Assembly (NCBI GenBank): GCA_017540085.1
Contig: JAFYBQ010000034.1
Span: forward strand, 1-59,235
Source: Synergistaceae bacterium
GTDB taxonomy: Bacteria; Synergistota; Synergistia; Synergistales; Aminobacteriaceae
DNA length: 59,235 nucleotides
Direction of reading: 5' to 3'
Positions 52,801 through 59,235 of the stretch are shown here, piece after piece. Both the position numbers and the translations under genes were made by a program. Numbering within the stretch: the first letter of the stretch is position 1; every line of letters begins with the position of its first letter. The notes beneath the pieces are model-generated. The model made no database searches. It was not told where the DNA came from and worked only from the letters and a program-made list of their open reading frames with translations.

Positions 52801-53383
52801 CATTATTCGTAACTTCCTGCCGTAAAGCCCCGTCATTATGCGAGACAAAATCCGGCCTCACTGATTCGGGCGGCTCATTCCCGGAAAATCTCACGTTATC
52901 CGCCATATTCCCGGCCATGTCAGAATTGCGCGAAATCTCCGGCTCAACAGCGGTAACTCCCTCGTCAAAATCATTCTGCGGGATAATTTCCGCTGTCCTC
53001 CTTGCGGGATTGTCCGTTATTCGCCTGCTGTCAGCAAAAAGATTCCGCCATGAGTCAGCCTTTGGCGAACGTGATTCCGTATTCGCATGTGTGTACGGCT
53101 CTGTACTGGCCTGCGTGTTTGTTCCGTCGTCAGCAAGAAATCTCACACCGCTGAACGCTGACGGCCTGCCCTGCGTTAATGTCATAGCCTGCTGTGTGTT
53201 GTTGGGATTGATGTCTGTAACTTGCTCCTGCCCTGCGCTTTCACGGGCTGTATATTCCGTCATGAGCGCGTCAAATGCTCCTGCGTCCTGGCCTGTGAGT
53301 CCCTGCTGTGTGCTGTCTGTATTGCCTCCCGGCATGAGCAGATTTATTTGCGCCTGAAGAAATGACCATATTCCTGCCGGCAT
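49802..53383 (-). CDS. fliK: Giant flagellar hook-length control protein FliK
   Basis: A 1193-residue protein, against about 400-600 in most species. The C-terminal Flg_hook domain (about 1060-1160; PALGRISVELTSTTSGVEASVKV, EQFTQLRDNLAQQGVQVSEFTVDV) is the switch that touches FlhB to stop hook export. The rest is Pro-, Gln-, Thr-, Asp- and Glu-rich, without hydrophobic core, as expected for an extended ruler. The middle holds nine 53-residue repeats (see repeat entry). The N-terminus begins MPAGIWSFLQAQINLLMPGG. It sits between motE/ylxF and flgD, the conserved order. Ruler theory predicts that added residues lengthen the hook. Confidence 0.9.
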   Translation of the reverse strand: MPAGIWSFLQAQINLLMPGGNTDSTQQGLTGQDAGAFDALMTEYTARESAGQEQVTDINPNNTQQAMTLTQGRPSAFSGVRFLADDGTNTQASTEPYTHANTESRSPKADSWRNLFADSRRITDNPARRTAEIIPQNDFDEGVTAVEPEISRNSDMAGNMADNVRFSGNEPPESVRPDFVSHNDGALRQEVTNNEAEGTNIPQKTQPIITDKPQDTQDSQPVDAPNDAPETQRGISHSPKIDETPGNDAPSHEPLQQEDTNIQPSANDTPKSQTVDAHNDAPKSQRIIPESPKFDGTPENDAPIHEPLQQEDTNIQPSRHDTPKSQTVDAHNDAPKAQRVIPESPEAVDTPENDAPIHESSQQEDTDIPLSRQDTPKPQTVDAQNDAPETQRVIPQSPEIDGTPGNDALNHEPLQRENTDIQPSANDTPKPQTVDAQNYAPKSQRIIPQSPEIDGTPGNDAPIHESSQREDTDIPPSKHDTPKSQTVDAHNDAPKSQRVIPQSPKIDETPENDAPIHESSQPEDTDIPPSRQDTPKSQTVDAQNYAPKSQRVIPESPEINRTPENVAPIHESSQQEATDIPPSRQDTPKSQTVDTRNDAPETQRVIPESPEIDGTPENDAPIHESSQREDTDIPPSKHDTPKSQTVGAQNDAPKAQRVIPESPEIDGTPENDAPSHEPLQQEDTDIPPSTRNTQKSQTVDTRNDAPETQRAIPQSPKNDTPIQREIPADDSQPQTVPANDTEDYGIPASDTGRETDSPRPEAPAETPAPVQPRRNDAEPAQPRKVTHERADSREDSEAETPEKTRAEFPGITDAVTVMAGFAQVQPTQNAQPANDIQPAQTDSPSEPRTVRTITETPEHIIITAPEIPVNTKDAPEIISESTPETVTREMPATTAQTVHETVTQSAPKTVPESTESPKISRTPRRKTQAMTHDSQPEITQATETDSQPKISRTQNHSGHEESTESESRQPSQNPGNDSQTDGAISPERVRVSPARASRTAPRNDSQNEPRIDSRKAEVLSDFQSFFDTVTRAKRLSSPRVNTSPLSLRTDTYEANGVQSQGRTLRNGIVNVVRFIRADNVRKANIIVDPPALGRISVELTSTTSGVEASVKVASEQIRQIVQEQFTQLRDNLAQQGVQVSEFTVDVQQDSSRQGQDSGGQNQRDYYSYTPSDNDDDTENFRADLEEGLLYWIA
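51230..52720 (-). repeat. Nine 159-bp tandem repeats plus one partial copy inside fliK
   Basis: Each unit encodes 53 residues with the pattern VDAxNDAPxxQRxIPxSPxxDxTPxNDAPxHExxQxEDT and then DIxPSxxDTPKxQT. The landmark GTCAAC (plus strand) falls at 51284 and 52715, exactly nine periods of 159 bp, so no indel has accumulated between copies. Units 1-9 cover 51290-52720; a tenth, truncated unit lies at about 51230-51289. Copies differ by substitutions, so the array is not brand-new. Confidence 0.92.
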
Positions 53384-53407
53384 TCTGCACCCTCCTGTTA
53401 TTGTGAT

Positions 53408-54115
53408 TTATCGCTGCTGGGGATGTGCCATAAGTTCGGTTATCCTTGCTGCTTTTGTCGGCTTAATTTTGCCCATAATTGAGGCTCTTGCGTCATTGGG
53501 AAGCCTCATCAGCAATTCTACTGCCATAGCATCGCGCAATTGTTCAACGACTGCCGCGGCGTTTCTCGCTGACATGTCCTGATATGTTCGGGCTACTTGG
53601 TTCATTAATTCCTGCTCACGCTCGGTAGGGGTGTTCGCGTTAGCTCCGGCGGCTTGGGTTGCTTCCTGCGCTCTGAGCCTGCGCTGCCTTCTTGCCACAT
53701 CACGCGATAATTCAACGAGGGCTAATTCTCTCTTCTCGTAGACTTCCATGCGGGCAATGTCGCGGCTTTCCATTGAGCGTTCGAGAGCGTCAAGCCTTCT
53801 CTGCCACTGCTCAAGCTCTACGGCTCTGCGCTCCTCAACCGTAAGCGCGTAAAACTCCGGCACCTGGAAAAACTCCGCAAGTCTCGGCCCGAAATATGGC
53901 ACTCTCGGTATAGTCTCCCAGAAAAGCGGCCTGCCGTCCCAAATTCCGCTCAGGTGCATTCCGACAGCAGTCCCAAGACCAAGCAACAACATCCACAGGA
54001 AAAACGTAAATTTTCCCATGCCCTTTTTCTTTTTCTTCTTTTTGACGACTGGCGCGGGGGCAGCAGCTTGTTCAGCCGGGGGATTAGCTCCTGCCGCGGG
54101 GCGTTCTTCTGCCAT
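53408..54115 (-). CDS. MotE/YlxF-like flagellar membrane protein
   Basis: A 235-residue protein with a Pro/Ala-rich N-terminus, a run of lysines (about 25-31), one membrane segment (FTFFLWMLLLGLGTAVGMHL, 35-55), a long charged coiled coil (95-150) and a C-terminal MgtE-N-like helical domain (VEQLRDAMAVELLMRLPNDARASIMGKIKPTKAARITELM). This layout is that of MotE/YlxF, encoded between fliJ and fliK in Bacillus and relatives. MotE-type proteins act as chaperone or stabiliser of MotB or motor parts. It starts two bases after the transglycosylase stop. Confidence 0.8.
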   Translation of the reverse strand: MAEERPAAGANPPAEQAAAPAPVVKKKKKKKGMGKFTFFLWMLLLGLGTAVGMHLSGIWDGRPLFWETIPRVPYFGPRLAEFFQVPEFYALTVEERRAVELEQWQRRLDALERSMESRDIARMEVYEKRELALVELSRDVARRQRRLRAQEATQAAGANANTPTEREQELMNQVARTYQDMSARNAAAVVEQLRDAMAVELLMRLPNDARASIMGKIKPTKAARITELMAHPQQR

Positions 54116-54116
54116 G

Positions 54117-54686
54117 TTAGCCGACCTCCCTTAATCTGCGGTATATTGACATGATATTACGCACGTAGCGTTTTGACACTTCCGGGATATTCCCGCTGTC
54201 GACTCTGGCCGGCCCTGCGTTGTAGGCGGCTAATGCTTTCTCGATGTCGCCCCGGTATTTGTCCGTCAAGTCAGAAATATATCTTGTCCCGCCGTCAATA
54301 TTCTGCGCGGGGTCAAAAGGGTCATCAACTCCCAGCATTGCGGCTGTGCGAGGCATGAGCTGCATTAGTCCCTGTGCGCCCTTGTTCGACACAGCGTCAG
54401 TCGTCCACCCTGACTCAACCTGAATCATTGCGCGTATTAATTCTTGGTCAACGTTATATTTCTCGGCGCATTCGGTGATTATGTCTTTGAGTTCGTCATA
54501 ATTCGTTTTGCCGGAAATGTTGCTTGTACGTTTTGCGACTCTCTTTGCCCGCTCAACGTCATTCAGAACGTCAACAAACCTGCTTTTGAGTGGCTGAGTC
54601 TGCTGGTACATGTCCGGCATAAGCTGCCTGTTAATTTCGTCTATGCGTGTCAATACTCTTGATATGTTCGTCATGTTAGGCCCCAT
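54117..54686 (-). CDS. Lytic transglycosylase (SLT domain) of the flagellar operon
   Basis: A 189-residue protein from the ATG at 54686, with AAAGGGGA upstream inside fliJ. Residues 70-185 are an SLT (C-terminal Slt70-like) domain: the catalytic Glu in MIQVESGWTTDAVSNKGAQGLMQLMPRTAAMLGV, then NIDGGTRYISDL and ALAAYNAGPARVD. It would open peptidoglycan for the flagellar rod. The N-terminal 65 residues are helical, with no signal peptide, so it may be exported by the flagellar type III system, as is FlgJ. It lies between fliJ and motE/ylxF. Confidence 0.88.
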   Translation of the reverse strand: MGPNMTNISRVLTRIDEINRQLMPDMYQQTQPLKSRFVDVLNDVERAKRVAKRTSNISGKTNYDELKDIITECAEKYNVDQELIRAMIQVESGWTTDAVSNKGAQGLMQLMPRTAAMLGVDDPFDPAQNIDGGTRYISDLTDKYRGDIEKALAAYNAGPARVDSGNIPEVSKRYVRNIMSIYRRLREVG

Positions 54687-54689
54687 GTG

Positions 54690-55139
54690 TCAATTGTCCC
54701 CTTTCCGTGAATACTGCATTGTTGTAACGTCATCAAGCTCATTCTGCTCAATGCCAAGCTGTTCCTGCATGTCGGCTTCTTTGAGGTGATCTATGTATGT
54801 CTCCATTATCCTGACATCTTTATGACGCTCAACGAGTCTGGCTTCAGTATCGGCGATTCGAGTCCTGACTTCGGCGAGTGAGGTTTGACCGCGGGCAATG
54901 TCAGTGTTTATTGCGTCTATGAACTGCCGCTGAAACCATAAATCTGTGGCTGAGACGGCCTGAGTCCCGGCCCGGCTGAAGTCGGAGATTGCCTGCTTCT
55001 TTTCGCCCTCAAGCTGTGTGATATGGGCTATGGCTTCGCGCTCCTCGCTTCTTTCGGCGGCTAAAATTGCCTGCTCATTACGGCGGCTGTCCTCGCGGAT
55101 TTTGAGTATGCGGTTGAACCGGGCTATTCTCTCGTGCAT
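54690..55139 (-). CDS. fliJ: Flagellar export protein FliJ
   Basis: A 149-residue, almost fully helical coiled-coil protein (FNRILKIREDSRRNEQAILAAERSEEREAI; then WFQRQFIDAINTDI). This is the FliJ fold: the stalk that sits in the FliI hexamer and works with FlhA. Its length and place after fliI (with two inserted genes) fit. It ends three bases before the transglycosylase start. Sequence conservation in FliJ is low, so the call rests on size, coiled coil and context. Confidence 0.85.
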   Translation of the reverse strand: MHERIARFNRILKIREDSRRNEQAILAAERSEEREAIAHITQLEGEKKQAISDFSRAGTQAVSATDLWFQRQFIDAINTDIARGQTSLAEVRTRIADTEARLVERHKDVRIMETYIDHLKEADMQEQLGIEQNELDDVTTMQYSRKGDN

Positions 55140-55142
55140 GGC

Positions 55143-55454
55143 CTAAATCAGGGTGTCAAGATCACGCCCGGCATATGCTACACGTATAATGCTGACAGTA
55201 TGCATGGCATCATCAACGCAGTACATAATAATGAAATTATCGGAAGGCATGTAGCGTATTTCCCGCCCTTTGCGATCTTTTCTGCGGACACGGTATCTTT
55301 TTGGCAACAGCGCAAGTGATGAGGCAGACGAAAATACTTTGTCCGAAAATTTCTGCGCGGCTGAAGGATTATCCAGTTTCCCGGCAATATAAGCGCGTAT
55401 GCCGTTGACATCTTCAAGAGCCGGGACAGTAACAATAAGCCTATATTCTGCCAT
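55143..55454 (-). CDS. RelE/ParE-family toxin
   Basis: A 103-residue small basic protein. The ParE/RelE fold is visible in DVNGIRAYIAGKLDNPSAAQKFSDKVFSSASSLALLPKRY, then GREIRYMPSDNFIIMYCVDDAMHTVSIIRVAYAGRDL. Such toxins either cut mRNA on the ribosome (RelE) or poison gyrase (ParE). RelE-type catalytic residues are not clear, so the target is open. It overlaps the antitoxin by 14 bases and stops three bases before fliJ. It therefore sits inside the flagellar operon. Confidence 0.88.
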   Translation of the reverse strand: MAEYRLIVTVPALEDVNGIRAYIAGKLDNPSAAQKFSDKVFSSASSLALLPKRYRVRRKDRKGREIRYMPSDNFIIMYCVDDAMHTVSIIRVAYAGRDLDTLI

Positions 55455-55749
55455 ATTCAGCCTCTATTATTTTCCTAGCTTCCTCAAGCGTGTAGACTCT
55501 CCCAGTTTCAAGAGCGTCAATACCTTCCTGAATCGCAGAGTCTATTTCGTCTTCTGTCATATTCCCAAGACATAAAGGCTTGTTTATCGGTGCATTAAGC
55601 TCAACGGGAAAAGCCCTCCGCAAAATTATCTGCCTCGTGAACAAATCTACGGCCATTGTGTACGACATGCCTATTTTCCTCAGAATTTCCTCTGCCTTGC
55701 GCTTGATTTCAGGTTCAACTTCTACATATGATATTTCTGCTGTGCTCAT
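55441..55749 (-). CDS. RelB/DinJ-family antitoxin
   Basis: About 102 residues from the ATG at 55749, which has AAAGGAG nine bases upstream; a longer upstream frame covers the fliI end and is not real. The RelB/DinJ ribbon-helix-helix domain is VEPEIKRKAEEILRKIGMSYTMAVDLFTRQIILRRAFPVEL, which binds operator DNA as a dimer. The C-terminal part (MTEDEIDSAIQEGIDALETGRVYTLEEARKII) should wrap and neutralise the toxin. It starts 19 bases after the fliI stop and precedes the toxin gene, the usual order for such modules. Confidence 0.9.
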   Translation of the reverse strand: MSTAEISYVEVEPEIKRKAEEILRKIGMSYTMAVDLFTRQIILRRAFPVELNAPINKPLCLGNMTEDEIDSAIQEGIDALETGRVYTLEEARKIIEAEYGRI

Positions 55750-55768
55750 TTTCCTTTTCTCCTTTCTG

Positions 55769-57109
55769 CTACTGCTGATTAGGATACGGCGCAAGCTCCA
55801 ATAATCTTTTGTCGGTCTCCTCGAAACTTGTCGGATCTTCAACTCTCTGCGACAAGAATCCCCGTACGTTCTCCATGTTCGCCAATGCCCAGTCAACCCG
55901 CATATTTGACCCGGATTTATACGCGCCAATGTTGATGAGATCTTCCGACTCCGCGTAAGTTGCGAGAAGGTCGCGGACTCTTCCGGCGGCGTTGAGGTGT
56001 TCGCGTGATACAAGGGCGGGCATAACACGGCTCACGGAATCCAGTACGCTCACAGCGGGGTAGAAATTTCTTGCGGCAATCTTCCTCGACAAAACTATAT
56101 GGCCGTCAAGTATTCCTCTCACTGTGTCGGCTACAGGCTCGTTCATGTCGTCCCCGTCAACAAGAACCGTGTATATTCCCGTAATGCTTCCGACTTCCCC
56201 GGCCCCGGCGCGCTCCAACAATCTCGGCAGCATCTCGAATACGGACGGAGTATAGCCCCTTGTGGCGGGAGGCTCACCGATTGCGAGGCCGATTTCACGC
56301 TGTGCGCGGGCGACTCGTGTTACAGTGTCCATCATCAATAGGACATCTTTCCCCTGATCCCGGAAATATTCTGCGATTGCCGTTGCTGTCATGGCCGATT
56401 TCAGGCGGATTAGCGCGGGCTGGTCTGAAGTCGCAATCACAAGTACCGAACGTTTCAGCCCCTCCGGCCCTAAGTCGCGCTCGATAAATTCCCGAACCTC
56501 TCTGCCACGTTCGCCGACAAGCGAAATCACATTAACGTCCGCAGTTGTGTAACGCGCCATCATTCCGAGAAGGGTGCTTTTTCCCACGCCTGAACCCGCG
56601 AATATCCCGATACGCTGTCCCTTGCCTAGCGTGAGCATTCCGTCAACAACTCTGACTCCGACGCTCAAAGGAGTGTCAACCATTTTCCGCCGCAAAGGGT
56701 GAGGGGGAGTCGCGTAAAGCGGGTAAAAGTCGCTGGCGGCTATCGGCCCTTTGTCATCGATGGGATTTCCGAGACCGTCAAGAACACGCCCTAATAACGC
56801 CTCGCCTACAGGGACTTCAAGCGGTCTGTTTGTTGACACGACATCGCAACCCGGCCCGACTTCCTGCAATGCTCCCAGCGGCATTAAGAGTACACGGTCT
56901 CCCCTGAAGCCGACAACCTCCGCGTCAAGCTCGTGCGAGCCGTCCCGGAATTGTATGTGGCACAAATCGCCGACTCTGACATCCGGCCCCTGGGATTCCG
57001 CGACAAGCCCGACAACCTGAACGATTCGCCCGTTTATTTTCACCAGCGGCTTCTGCAACAGGTCAACCGCAAAAAGCTGGAACAAATCAACATCCTGTAT
57101 ATCATTCAC
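55769..57109 (-). CDS. fliI: Flagellum-specific ATP synthase FliI
   Basis: A 446-residue F1-like hexameric ATPase of the flagellar type III export apparatus. Walker A is GIFAGSGVGKSTLLGMMARY, Walker B lies in VLLMMDTVTRVARAQREIGLA, and GEPPATRGYTPSVFEMLPRLLERAG is a FliI/YscN hallmark. The length is standard. FliI unfolds and delivers export substrates with FliH and FliJ. It starts three bases before the fliH stop region, within one transcription unit. Confidence 0.97.
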   Translation of the reverse strand: MNDIQDVDLFQLFAVDLLQKPLVKINGRIVQVVGLVAESQGPDVRVGDLCHIQFRDGSHELDAEVVGFRGDRVLLMPLGALQEVGPGCDVVSTNRPLEVPVGEALLGRVLDGLGNPIDDKGPIAASDFYPLYATPPHPLRRKMVDTPLSVGVRVVDGMLTLGKGQRIGIFAGSGVGKSTLLGMMARYTTADVNVISLVGERGREVREFIERDLGPEGLKRSVLVIATSDQPALIRLKSAMTATAIAEYFRDQGKDVLLMMDTVTRVARAQREIGLAIGEPPATRGYTPSVFEMLPRLLERAGAGEVGSITGIYTVLVDGDDMNEPVADTVRGILDGHIVLSRKIAARNFYPAVSVLDSVSRVMPALVSREHLNAAGRVRDLLATYAESEDLINIGAYKSGSNMRVDWALANMENVRGFLSQRVEDPTSFEETDKRLLELAPYPNQQ

Positions 57110-57112
57110 GGC

Positions 57113-58060
57113 CTAACGACTCTCCTTTGCTGACTGCTGGAATACTTCATCAACAACCGACTCAACCTGTCCCATCTGAGTCTTCCATCTCGCGTCATAA
57201 ACTCCGAGTCCAGTCTCAACAATACAGCTTCCATTCTCGATATTGGGATCTGATTTCAGCTCTAACTTTTTGACACCGCGCAGGGCTTCCCGGAATTTCG
57301 TATCCATATTCCCCTCAAGCCGTTTCATGTCGTCCGGCGAAACGTAGATTAATATCTGATTTTTGTCGCTCAGGCGTGAAAGTAATTCCGACAAAACCGA
57401 GTCGATTGTGTCCGGGTTCAATTCAACCTGCCTGTAAAGCATTCGCCGTAACATTTCAGTCCACACACGAACAAGCCTCGGCTGATTGAGCTTGACGAGT
57501 TCGGCAAAATTTTCCTCCAGCTTTTTCCCGAAGGTGTCAATCACTCCCGCAAGAGCCGAAAATTTCCCGGAATATTCCTGCTCAACTTCAGCGCGTGCCT
57601 TCTTGAGTCCTTCCTCGTAGCCTGTGATTTGTCCCTCGCTTATGGCCTGGGCGCGTGCTTTCTCGGCGATTCTGTCGGCGTTGTTCTGGGCTTCGGCTTC
57701 AAGCTGCTGCTTCCTGCGCTCATAGTCTGACCTTATACCGCCGATTTCCGACTCTAACTTTGCTTTTGCCGCGGACAGTTCTGCGTTGGCGACTTCTGCA
57801 TTACTCAAGCTGTTTGTGAGGGCTTTAACCTGCGCTGTAAGCTCTTCGATTTCGCGGGAATTTGGCGCAGGAGTCTTCACCTGCAATTTTTGCGGCTCAG
57901 GCTTTGAGGGGGACTGCGGTTTGTCGGGCTTTGGTGATTTCTGCGGCTCAGGCTTGGCGGCTGACTGCTTTATTTCGCTCTCAAGTATTCCGATCTTCAC
58001 AGCCTGAGGCAGTAATCGGACTGTCCGCAGTACTCTCTGATGTGCAAGACCGCTAGACAA
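57113..58060 (-). CDS. fliH: Flagellar assembly protein FliH
   Basis: A 315-residue protein. The N-terminal third is Pro/Lys/Gln-rich (SAAKPEPQKSPKPDKPQSPSK), the middle is a coiled coil (about 70-150), and the C-terminal half has the FliH/YscL pattern (GYEEGLKKARAEVEQEY; MLYRQVELNPDTIDSVLSELLSRL). FliH binds FliI and holds it at the C-ring. The TTG start overlaps the fliG stop by eight bases, and no better in-frame ATG is seen near the start. Confidence 0.88.
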   Translation of the reverse strand: MSSGLAHQRVLRTVRLLPQAVKIGILESEIKQSAAKPEPQKSPKPDKPQSPSKPEPQKLQVKTPAPNSREIEELTAQVKALTNSLSNAEVANAELSAAKAKLESEIGGIRSDYERRKQQLEAEAQNNADRIAEKARAQAISEGQITGYEEGLKKARAEVEQEYSGKFSALAGVIDTFGKKLEENFAELVKLNQPRLVRVWTEMLRRMLYRQVELNPDTIDSVLSELLSRLSDKNQILIYVSPDDMKRLEGNMDTKFREALRGVKKLELKSDPNIENGSCIVETGLGVYDARWKTQMGQVESVVDEVFQQSAKESR

Positions 58061-59087
58061 TCATATCGTCCCCTCCGCCGGAAGCTATCACTATTTCGCC
58101 CTGTTCCTCAAGCCCGCGGATTATGTTCACTATTTTCTGCTGGGACTCTTCAACGTCCTTGACACGTACAGGCCCCATGAAATCCATATCCTCTTGGAGC
58201 ATTTCGGCGGCACGTTTTGACATGTTCTTGAGATACTTTGTCTTGAGGTCTTCTGTCGCACCTTTTAGAGCGAGACTCAATTCCTTCATGTCGACTTCAC
58301 GCAATACCCTCTGCAATGACCTATCATCAAGCCGCATTGAGTCCTCGAACACAAACAGACGTTTCTTGATTTCCTCGGCTAATTCGGGGTCGTTCTCCTC
58401 TAAGTATTCCATGATATTCCGCTCGGTCGCTCTGTCTGTGCTGTTGACGATGGCCACAACCGCGTCTATTCCGCCCGCTACCGTGAAATCCTGACCCATT
58501 ACGGTGCTTAGTTTCCGCTCCAAGACTCTCTCAACCTCCCGCAAAACTTCCGGCGTAATCCTGTCCATGTTGGCGATCCTCTTTGTTACGTCAGCCTGCA
58601 ATACCGGGTTAAGGCCGCTGAGAATCATTGCAGCCTGTGTAGGCTCAAGATACGACAGAATCAGCGCGATTGTCTGCGGGTGTTCGTTCTGAATGAAGCC
58701 AAGTATCTGGCCTGCGTCTGTATGTCTCATGAAATCGAACGGCTTGACCTGCAAACTTGCCGTAATCCGTGCAAGAAGGCTCTGCGCTCTCTCCGGTCCG
58801 AGGGCTTTCTCCAAAACATCACGCGCATATTCGACTCCTCCTCTGGCCATGAACTCACGCGCCATTAATATCTCTTGCGCTTCTTTCAGCACCGTGAGTT
58901 TTACGTCAGGCGTTACTTTTCTGAGATTTGCTATTTCGAGTGTGATTAACTCTATTGTAGAGTCATCAAGTTTCTTGTAGATTTCGGGAGCTATATCACT
59001 GCCTAGGGAGACCATCAGGACCGCGATTTTCTCACGGCCCGTGAGTCCTTTTGCGCCCTCATTCTTTCCTTCATTTTTCGGGGGCAT
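58053..59087 (-). CDS. fliG: Flagellar motor switch protein FliG
   Basis: About 344 residues from the ATG at 59087, the normal FliG length; a TTG at 59195 would add 36 unusual residues. Domains appear in order: FliG-N (GREKIAVLMVSLGSDIAPEIYKKL), FliG-M with the EHPQ motif (GFIQNEHPQTIALILSYLEP) and FliG-C (LVVFED-type stretch VFEDSMRLDDRSLQRVLREVDMKEL), with torque-site charged residues. The ribosome binding site before the ATG is weak. It heads the visible part of the flagellar operon. Confidence 0.95.
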   Translation of the reverse strand: MPPKNEGKNEGAKGLTGREKIAVLMVSLGSDIAPEIYKKLDDSTIELITLEIANLRKVTPDVKLTVLKEAQEILMAREFMARGGVEYARDVLEKALGPERAQSLLARITASLQVKPFDFMRHTDAGQILGFIQNEHPQTIALILSYLEPTQAAMILSGLNPVLQADVTKRIANMDRITPEVLREVERVLERKLSTVMGQDFTVAGGIDAVVAIVNSTDRATERNIMEYLEENDPELAEEIKKRLFVFEDSMRLDDRSLQRVLREVDMKELSLALKGATEDLKTKYLKNMSKRAAEMLQEDMDFMGPVRVKDVEESQQKIVNIIRGLEEQGEIVIASGGGDDMIV

Positions 59088-59195
59088 ATAAACATCTGCT
59101 ACGTAAAAAGTGTATTTTTGTGCTGTGTACACTCTTTCGAGTTTTCCTCGTTCTTTCCGCATTCCTGCGACATTTCCTGCTCCCTTTCGCCGCAA

Positions 59196-59235
59196 CTACT
59201 CAGGTTGGTTCAGCAGTCCAGAGGCTTTAACTTCC
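59196..59235 (-). CDS. Possible 3' end of fliF
   Basis: On the minus strand the last bases of the window read 12 codons (EVKASGLLNQPE) followed by TAG. fliF usually precedes fliG, so this may be its end, but the fragment is too short to recognise by sequence. Confidence 0.25.
   Translation of the reverse strand, partial: EVKASGLLNQPE

Larger units (their letters stand above)
1063..56397. repeat. Dispersed octamer CATGGCCG / CGGCCATG, 32 copies
   Basis: Exact copies start at 1063, 1179, 1558, 1739, 3302, 5292, 5544, 7424, 13258, 15734, 16189, 17378, 17669, 22139, 24263, 24991, 25313, 27513, 28172, 28638, 29185, 29603, 31806, 32926, 33421, 35039, 38741, 43038, 50506, 50926, 52912 and 56390. 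Fourteen read CATGGCCG on the plus strand and 18 read CGGCCATG. The base before CAT is A or T in 31 of 32, and the base after CCG is mostly A or G. The copies use all three codon phases (Met-Ala, Gly-His, Trp-Pro) and also lie in non-coding DNA. Confidence 0.8.

Noticed and set aside
55750-56028. Longer antitoxin reading frame starting within fliI
   Set aside because: The added 93 residues are the out-of-frame 3' end of fliI; the ATG at 55749 has a good ribosome binding site and starts the RelB-like domain.
1063-56397. Octamer enrichment explained by preferred Met-Ala codons (ATG GCC)
   Set aside because: Many copies are in other codon phases (GGC CAT, TGG CCG) or outside genes, so codon choice alone cannot account for it.

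Overview
The window comes from the chromosome of a motile, Gram-negative-type anaerobe of the phylum Synergistota. The best single clue is the C-terminal Cys-Gly-rich/hydrophobic/basic tail of the exported cysteine protease at 17635-20055, which matches the Synergist-CTERM sorting signal. A complete liv-type amino acid uptake operon, a corrinoid/heme gene set and a Gram-positive-like flagellar gene order are all compatible with this. No CRISPR array, prophage, intact insertion sequence or rRNA was seen.

Layout. 1-1500: the 3' part of a PP-loop (QueC-like) ATPase gene that begins inside a tandem heptamer repeat, followed by tRNA-Ser(GCU) and tRNA-Arg(ACG). 1600-6350: livJ-livH-livM-livG-livF. 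6400-11150: an accessory island with a one-polypeptide restriction-modification enzyme (+ strand), then on the - strand a dapA-family lyase coupled to an AbrB-type antitoxin whose PIN toxin partner has decayed. 11289-17567: coiled-coil/TPR exported protein, dnaJ, acpS, an SPFH protein and alaS. 17635-21938: Synergist-CTERM cysteine protease, ruvX and two small exported proteins. 22023-26394: capA-like gene (-), then prmA, mtaB and an Hsp70-like ATPase gene (+). 26450-29689 (-): hemC, fused cobA-hemD and an exported esterase. 29753-33391 (+): a tail-anchored coiled-coil protein and a large LRR/Ig-like surface protein. 33464-38806 (-): an alpha-2-macroglobulin gene interrupted by one in-frame TGA. 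38928-39839 (+): cheV. 39856-44205 (-): rpsO, rpmE, thyX, yqhQ, prfA, prmC and a prepilin-like gene. 44634-46484 (-): an amylosucrase-family GH13 enzyme. 46618-59235 (-): a flagellar operon read fliG-fliH-fliI-[relB-relE type toxin-antitoxin]-fliJ-lytic transglycosylase-motE/ylxF-fliK-flgD-flgE.

The strongest unexplained signal is a dispersed octamer, CATGGCCG/CGGCCATG. I found 32 exact copies by eye where about 2 are expected. They lie in all three codon frames, in both orientations, and in non-coding DNA including a terminator hairpin. Its density (about one per 1.9 kb) and lack of strand bias resemble a DNA uptake sequence, which to my knowledge has not been described for this phylum. Other points of interest are nine phase-perfect 159-bp repeats that lengthen the hook-length ruler FliK, a toxin-antitoxin module inserted seamlessly in the flagellar operon, a heptamer repeat suited to phase variation, and a truncated PIN toxin behind an intact antitoxin.
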